Assembly (NCBI GenBank): GCA_003661385.1
Contig: QMWA01000072.1
Coordinates: 1-8,119, forward strand
Direction: 5' to 3'
DNA from: Thermoproteota archaeon
GTDB taxonomy: Archaea > Korarchaeota > Korarchaeia > B14-G2
Length of the DNA: 8,119 bases
Below, in pieces: positions 6,150 through 8,119 of this stretch. Position numbers and translations under genes: made by a program. Numbering within the stretch: position 1 is the first letter of the stretch; every line of letters begins with the position of its first letter. The notes under the pieces were generated by a model that was given only the letters and a program-made list of their open reading frames with translations, was not told where the DNA came from and searched no databases.

Positions 6150-6324
6150 AAACGTCGAGAGACAGCTAGGTCTCTCCACCAGCCTGAAGGCAGCTACAGT
6201 AGCTCTAGCTGGAGTCAGCCCGATGGTAGCCCCAGCTAGAGCCGCTTTAGCAGCCATAAGCGAGGTAGCCAAGCTGCTAGGTGAGAAAGCTGCGCGTGGA
6301 GTGTGCTGGCGTGAAGGTTTTTAG
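6133..6324 (+). CDS. doubtful 63-residue ORF between the Roadblock gene and thyX
   Basis: Starts at ATG inside the last codons of the Roadblock gene (17-base overlap) with a weak GAGG (6124-6127) upstream, and ends at TAG 6322-6324. The predicted peptide is Ala/Val/Leu-rich and helical (SLKAATVALAGVSPMVAPAR, then AISEVAKLLGEKAA). Its codons mostly follow local use (CTA, GTA, ATA, AGC, AGA) up to about residue 53; the last ten, with two CGT and a GCG, do not. Its end overlaps the best TATA-like block before thyX. It may be a small cotranscribed gene, or an open stretch with no product. No family recognised. Confidence 0.35.
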   Translation: MRIASENVERQLGLSTSLKAATVALAGVSPMVAPARAALAAISEVAKLLGEKAARGVCWREGF

Positions 6325-6348
6325 AGCTTTTGACCTAGCGTACTGGTG
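6317..6348 (+). promoter_or_regulatory. candidate promoter and ribosome-binding site of thyX
   Basis: TTTTTAGAG at 6318-6326 is the most TATA-like block here and lies about 30 bases before the TTG start, as in short-leader archaeal genes. GGTG at 6345-6348 lies five bases before TTG 6354 and supports that start. Transcription from this TATA block would begin close to the GGTG, so both cannot easily be optimal. Confidence 0.35.
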
Positions 6349-6353
6349 TTTGC

Positions 6354-7004
6354 TTGAGGGTCAAGCTGATTGCAGTGACCTGCCCTCTACTTGAGGGGAT
6401 GCATGAGGGCAGTCAGGAGAGGCTCATAGCGTCAGCTGCAAGATGCTGTTGGAGCAGCAAGCCTATCGAAGAGATCTACGCCTCGATGGGTAGGGAGAGG
6501 GTCGAGCGCTTCCTGGAGAAGCTCATGAAGCTAGAGCACCTCAGCCCATTTGAGCATGTCTCCCTGACCTTCTACATCGAGGGGATAAGCAGGGTGACTA
6601 GCCACCAGCTCGTCAGGCACAGGATAGCAAGCTACAGCCAGCAGTCTCAGAGGCATGTGAAGGTCGAGGAGGGGAGCTTCATCACCCCACCCTCCATCAG
6701 AGAGAACCCTGAGGCACTAAGGGTGTTTGAAGAAGCTGTTGAGAGCTGCATGAAGGCCTACAGGAAGCTTGTTGAGCTCGGAGTCCACATAGAGGACGCC
6801 AGGTACATCATACCTCAGGCTGTCAAGACGAACATCGTCGTCACCATGAACGTGAGAGAGCTCCTCCACTTCTTCAAGCTCAGGCTTGCACCAGACGCCC
6901 AGTGGGAGATCAGGATGATGGCCTCTGAGATGCTGAAGCAGGCAGCTGAAGTCCTGCCCACAGTATTCAAGCCCCTCCTAGAGAGGCGCCTCAAGGGTGA
7001 GTGA
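6354..7004 (+). CDS. thyX: flavin-dependent thymidylate synthase ThyX
   Basis: A 216-residue protein of normal ThyX length that methylates dUMP to dTMP using methylene-tetrahydrofolate and FAD/NADPH, as a homotetramer in the cytoplasm. The family signature RHR-x7-S is seen as RHRIASYSQQS at 88-98, followed by QR for substrate binding. The second hallmark, NVRELLHFFKLR...AQWEIR, covers 166-187 and includes H172 of the flavin-contact region and the conserved Gln-Trp-Glu-Ile-Arg. An earlier segment, HLSPFEHVSLTFYIEGISR (62-80), is also typical. TTG is taken as start because it opens the expected first strand (RVKLIAVT), follows GGTG at five bases, and the next in-frame ATG (residue 16) would remove that strand. 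The N-terminal loop, with PLLEGMHEGSQ, looks slightly longer than usual. Its TGA overlaps the creatininase-family start by four bases (GTGA), so the pair is translationally coupled. I saw no thyA in the window. Confidence 0.97.
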   Translation: MRVKLIAVTCPLLEGMHEGSQERLIASAARCCWSSKPIEEIYASMGRERVERFLEKLMKLEHLSPFEHVSLTFYIEGISRVTSHQLVRHRIASYSQQSQRHVKVEEGSFITPPSIRENPEALRVFEEAVESCMKAYRKLVELGVHIEDARYIIPQAVKTNIVVTMNVRELLHFFKLRLAPDAQWEIRMMASEMLKQAAEVLPTVFKPLLERRLKGE

Positions 7005-8029
7005 GCTTGGCTCTAGCCCCATTCGGCGCCACCGAGCCACATGGACCACACCTCCCATATGGAACCGACACCATGGCTGCAACATGGCTCTCAGAGCACC
7101 TCTCAGCTGAGCTAAAGCTAGCTCTCCTACCAGCAGTCCCATATGGCGTCGTAAGCAGCCTCCTAGCCTACCCCATGGCAGTAACGCTCTCCCCAGAGAC
7201 CCTCCGGGAGATAGCCTCGTCCATGGCTGAGCTAGCACTGGACTCAGGCTACAAGGCAGTAGTCTACGTCAATGGCCATGGAGGGAACACTGACATTCTG
7301 CTCTCGCTGATAAAGGAGCTCAGCAGAGAGAGGCAAGTCTATGCTGCCCTACTAGAGTGGTGGCACCTAGCCTCAGACATAACGAGGATGGTCTTCAGCT
7401 GCGAAGGTGGGCACGCCGCTGTAGACGAAGCTGCTGCCGTGCTAGCTAACGCCCCCCACCTAGTAGAACAAGTAGACGTGAGCCCCTACACAGTAACCTG
7501 GAGACCTGGAGTCAGAGCATACCCATCACCAGCTCCAGTCATGCTCTACTCCAGCAGAAGCAGCCCAACACCACCATCAAGAGAGGAAGCCAGCCTCTAC
7601 TGGAAGCTAGTCTGCAGGAGAGCCAAGCTCACACTACAAGAGATCCTAGAAGGCTGGGAAGCCCTAGGCCTCCAGCTCAAGCCACCAGCCAAGTGGCCAC
7701 AGGAGCTCAAGCCCCCCTCTCCCCTGCTATCTGAGCTCACCCTAGCAAAGCTGTCGAAGCTGCACTTGAAGTCAGCCTCCATACCAGTCTTAGAATGCTC
7801 CACCCCAGAAGGCTATGGGAGAGAGCTCAAGCAGGCAGCTGAAGCCTCCTCCGCAGACATCACCCTCCCACCACTACCAGCCTACAAGCCAACATGGCTA
7901 CCAAAGGCAATAGAGGAGATAGCCTCCTCCCTAAGAAGACACAAGGTAGAGAGGATACAGGTAATATGCAGCAGAAGCCTAGAAAAGCACGCAGCAAAAG
8001 CCAGCAAAGTAGAGGTAACAGCACTCTAA
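7001..8029 (+). CDS. creatininase-family amidohydrolase with C-terminal extension
   Basis: Up to 342 residues. The metal-site signature of the creatininase family is clear: GATEPHGPHLPYGTD at 9-23 (E12, H14, H17, D23), NGHGGN at 91-96, and CEGGHAAVDEAA at 134-145 in place of the usual HAGE-ETS segment. Members hydrolyse cyclic amides or formamides; archaeal ArfB of flavin and F420 synthesis belongs here, but this protein cannot be assigned to a substrate. An in-frame TGA directly before GTG 7001 shows that the N-terminus cannot be longer: only eight residues precede the first motif, where family members commonly have 20 or more. TTG 7007 is an alternative start with a better spaced GGTGA (6996-7000). 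The catalytic domain ends near residue 225; residues 230-342 form a Pro/Lys-rich linker and an alpha/beta-like region that I do not recognise. It overlaps thyX by four bases. Its final 40 codons have no T-ending codon. Confidence 0.9.
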   Translation: MSLALAPFGATEPHGPHLPYGTDTMAATWLSEHLSAELKLALLPAVPYGVVSSLLAYPMAVTLSPETLREIASSMAELALDSGYKAVVYVNGHGGNTDILLSLIKELSRERQVYAALLEWWHLASDITRMVFSCEGGHAAVDEAAAVLANAPHLVEQVDVSPYTVTWRPGVRAYPSPAPVMLYSSRSSPTPPSREEASLYWKLVCRRAKLTLQEILEGWEALGLQLKPPAKWPQELKPPSPLLSELTLAKLSKLHLKSASIPVLECSTPEGYGRELKQAAEASSADITLPPLPAYKPTWLPKAIEEIASSLRRHKVERIQVICSRSLEKHAAKASKVEVTAL

Positions 8030-8047
8030 GATAGCACACAACAGCCA

Positions 8048-8064
8048 TAGGCACCAGCTGCCTA
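8048..8064 (+). terminator. hairpin after the thyX-creatininase unit
   Basis: TAGGCA (8048-8053), a five-base loop, and TGCCTA (8059-8064) form a perfect six-pair stem 18 bases after the stop. No T tract follows, so it is only a candidate 3' end structure. Nothing else is recognised from 8065 to the end. Confidence 0.3.
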
Positions 8065-8119
8065 AGGATAGCAGGCTACAGGCAGCGCCTAGAGCTTCTC
8101 AGCATCATCTGCTCACAAA

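Noticed and set aside
6057-6272. A 71-codon minus-strand frame across the Roadblock gene end
   Set aside because: Shadow of the plus-strand genes, with alanine-rich mirror composition and no start signal.
1-8119. CRISPR array, insertion sequence, rRNA or replication origin
   Set aside because: No regularly spaced direct repeats, transposase motifs, terminal inverted repeats, rRNA segments or origin-like repeats were seen on reading both strands.

Overview
The window looks like DNA from a hyperthermophilic archaeon, most probably a member of the Thermoproteota (Crenarchaeota). The evidence is an archaeal-type Mre11-Rad50 pair next to a HerA-family ATPase, a flavin-dependent thymidylate synthase, a Roadblock/LC7 protein and a VapB-like antitoxin of archaeal type. 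Arginine is coded almost only by AGG/AGA, and CTA, ATA, GTA and AGC codons are frequent. Initiation uses ATG, GTG and TTG, with short GGTG/GGAG ribosome-binding sites. The genus cannot be named from this.

Layout. 1-609 (+) is the C-terminal part of a HerA/DUF87 ATPase that enters from outside the window. 610-926 is non-coding. 927-1178 (-) is a small orphan antitoxin-like gene. 1293-2480 and 2473-4962 (+) are mre11 and rad50, overlapping by 8 bases. 4963-5156 is a short convergent spacer. 5157-5600 (-) is an unidentified helical protein, divergent from a Roadblock/LC7 protein at 5721-6149 (+); the 120 bases between them are rich in short dyads. 6133-6324 (+) is a doubtful 63-residue ORF. 6354-7004 and 7001-8029 (+) are thyX and a creatininase-family amidohydrolase, overlapping by 4 bases. 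The last 90 bases hold only a possible 3' hairpin.

How the genes relate. HerA-family ATPase, Mre11 and Rad50 belong to the archaeal DNA end-resection machinery, but the usual nuclease partner NurA is not visible here, and an antitoxin-like gene on the other strand separates the ATPase from mre11. ThyX makes dTMP with FAD and methylene-folate. Its translationally coupled creatininase-family partner has an unusually short N-terminus and a C-terminal extension of about 110 residues that I do not recognise.

No wholly new system stands out. The most unusual signals are: a base-composition change along the two main + strand units, with third-position T falling from about a quarter of codons to none while A rises; a Rad50 zinc hook that also fits a C2H2 spacing; a variant Rad50 signature (SAGE); a Cys/His-rich Roadblock tail; the extended creatininase; and the dyad-dense divergent intergenic region.
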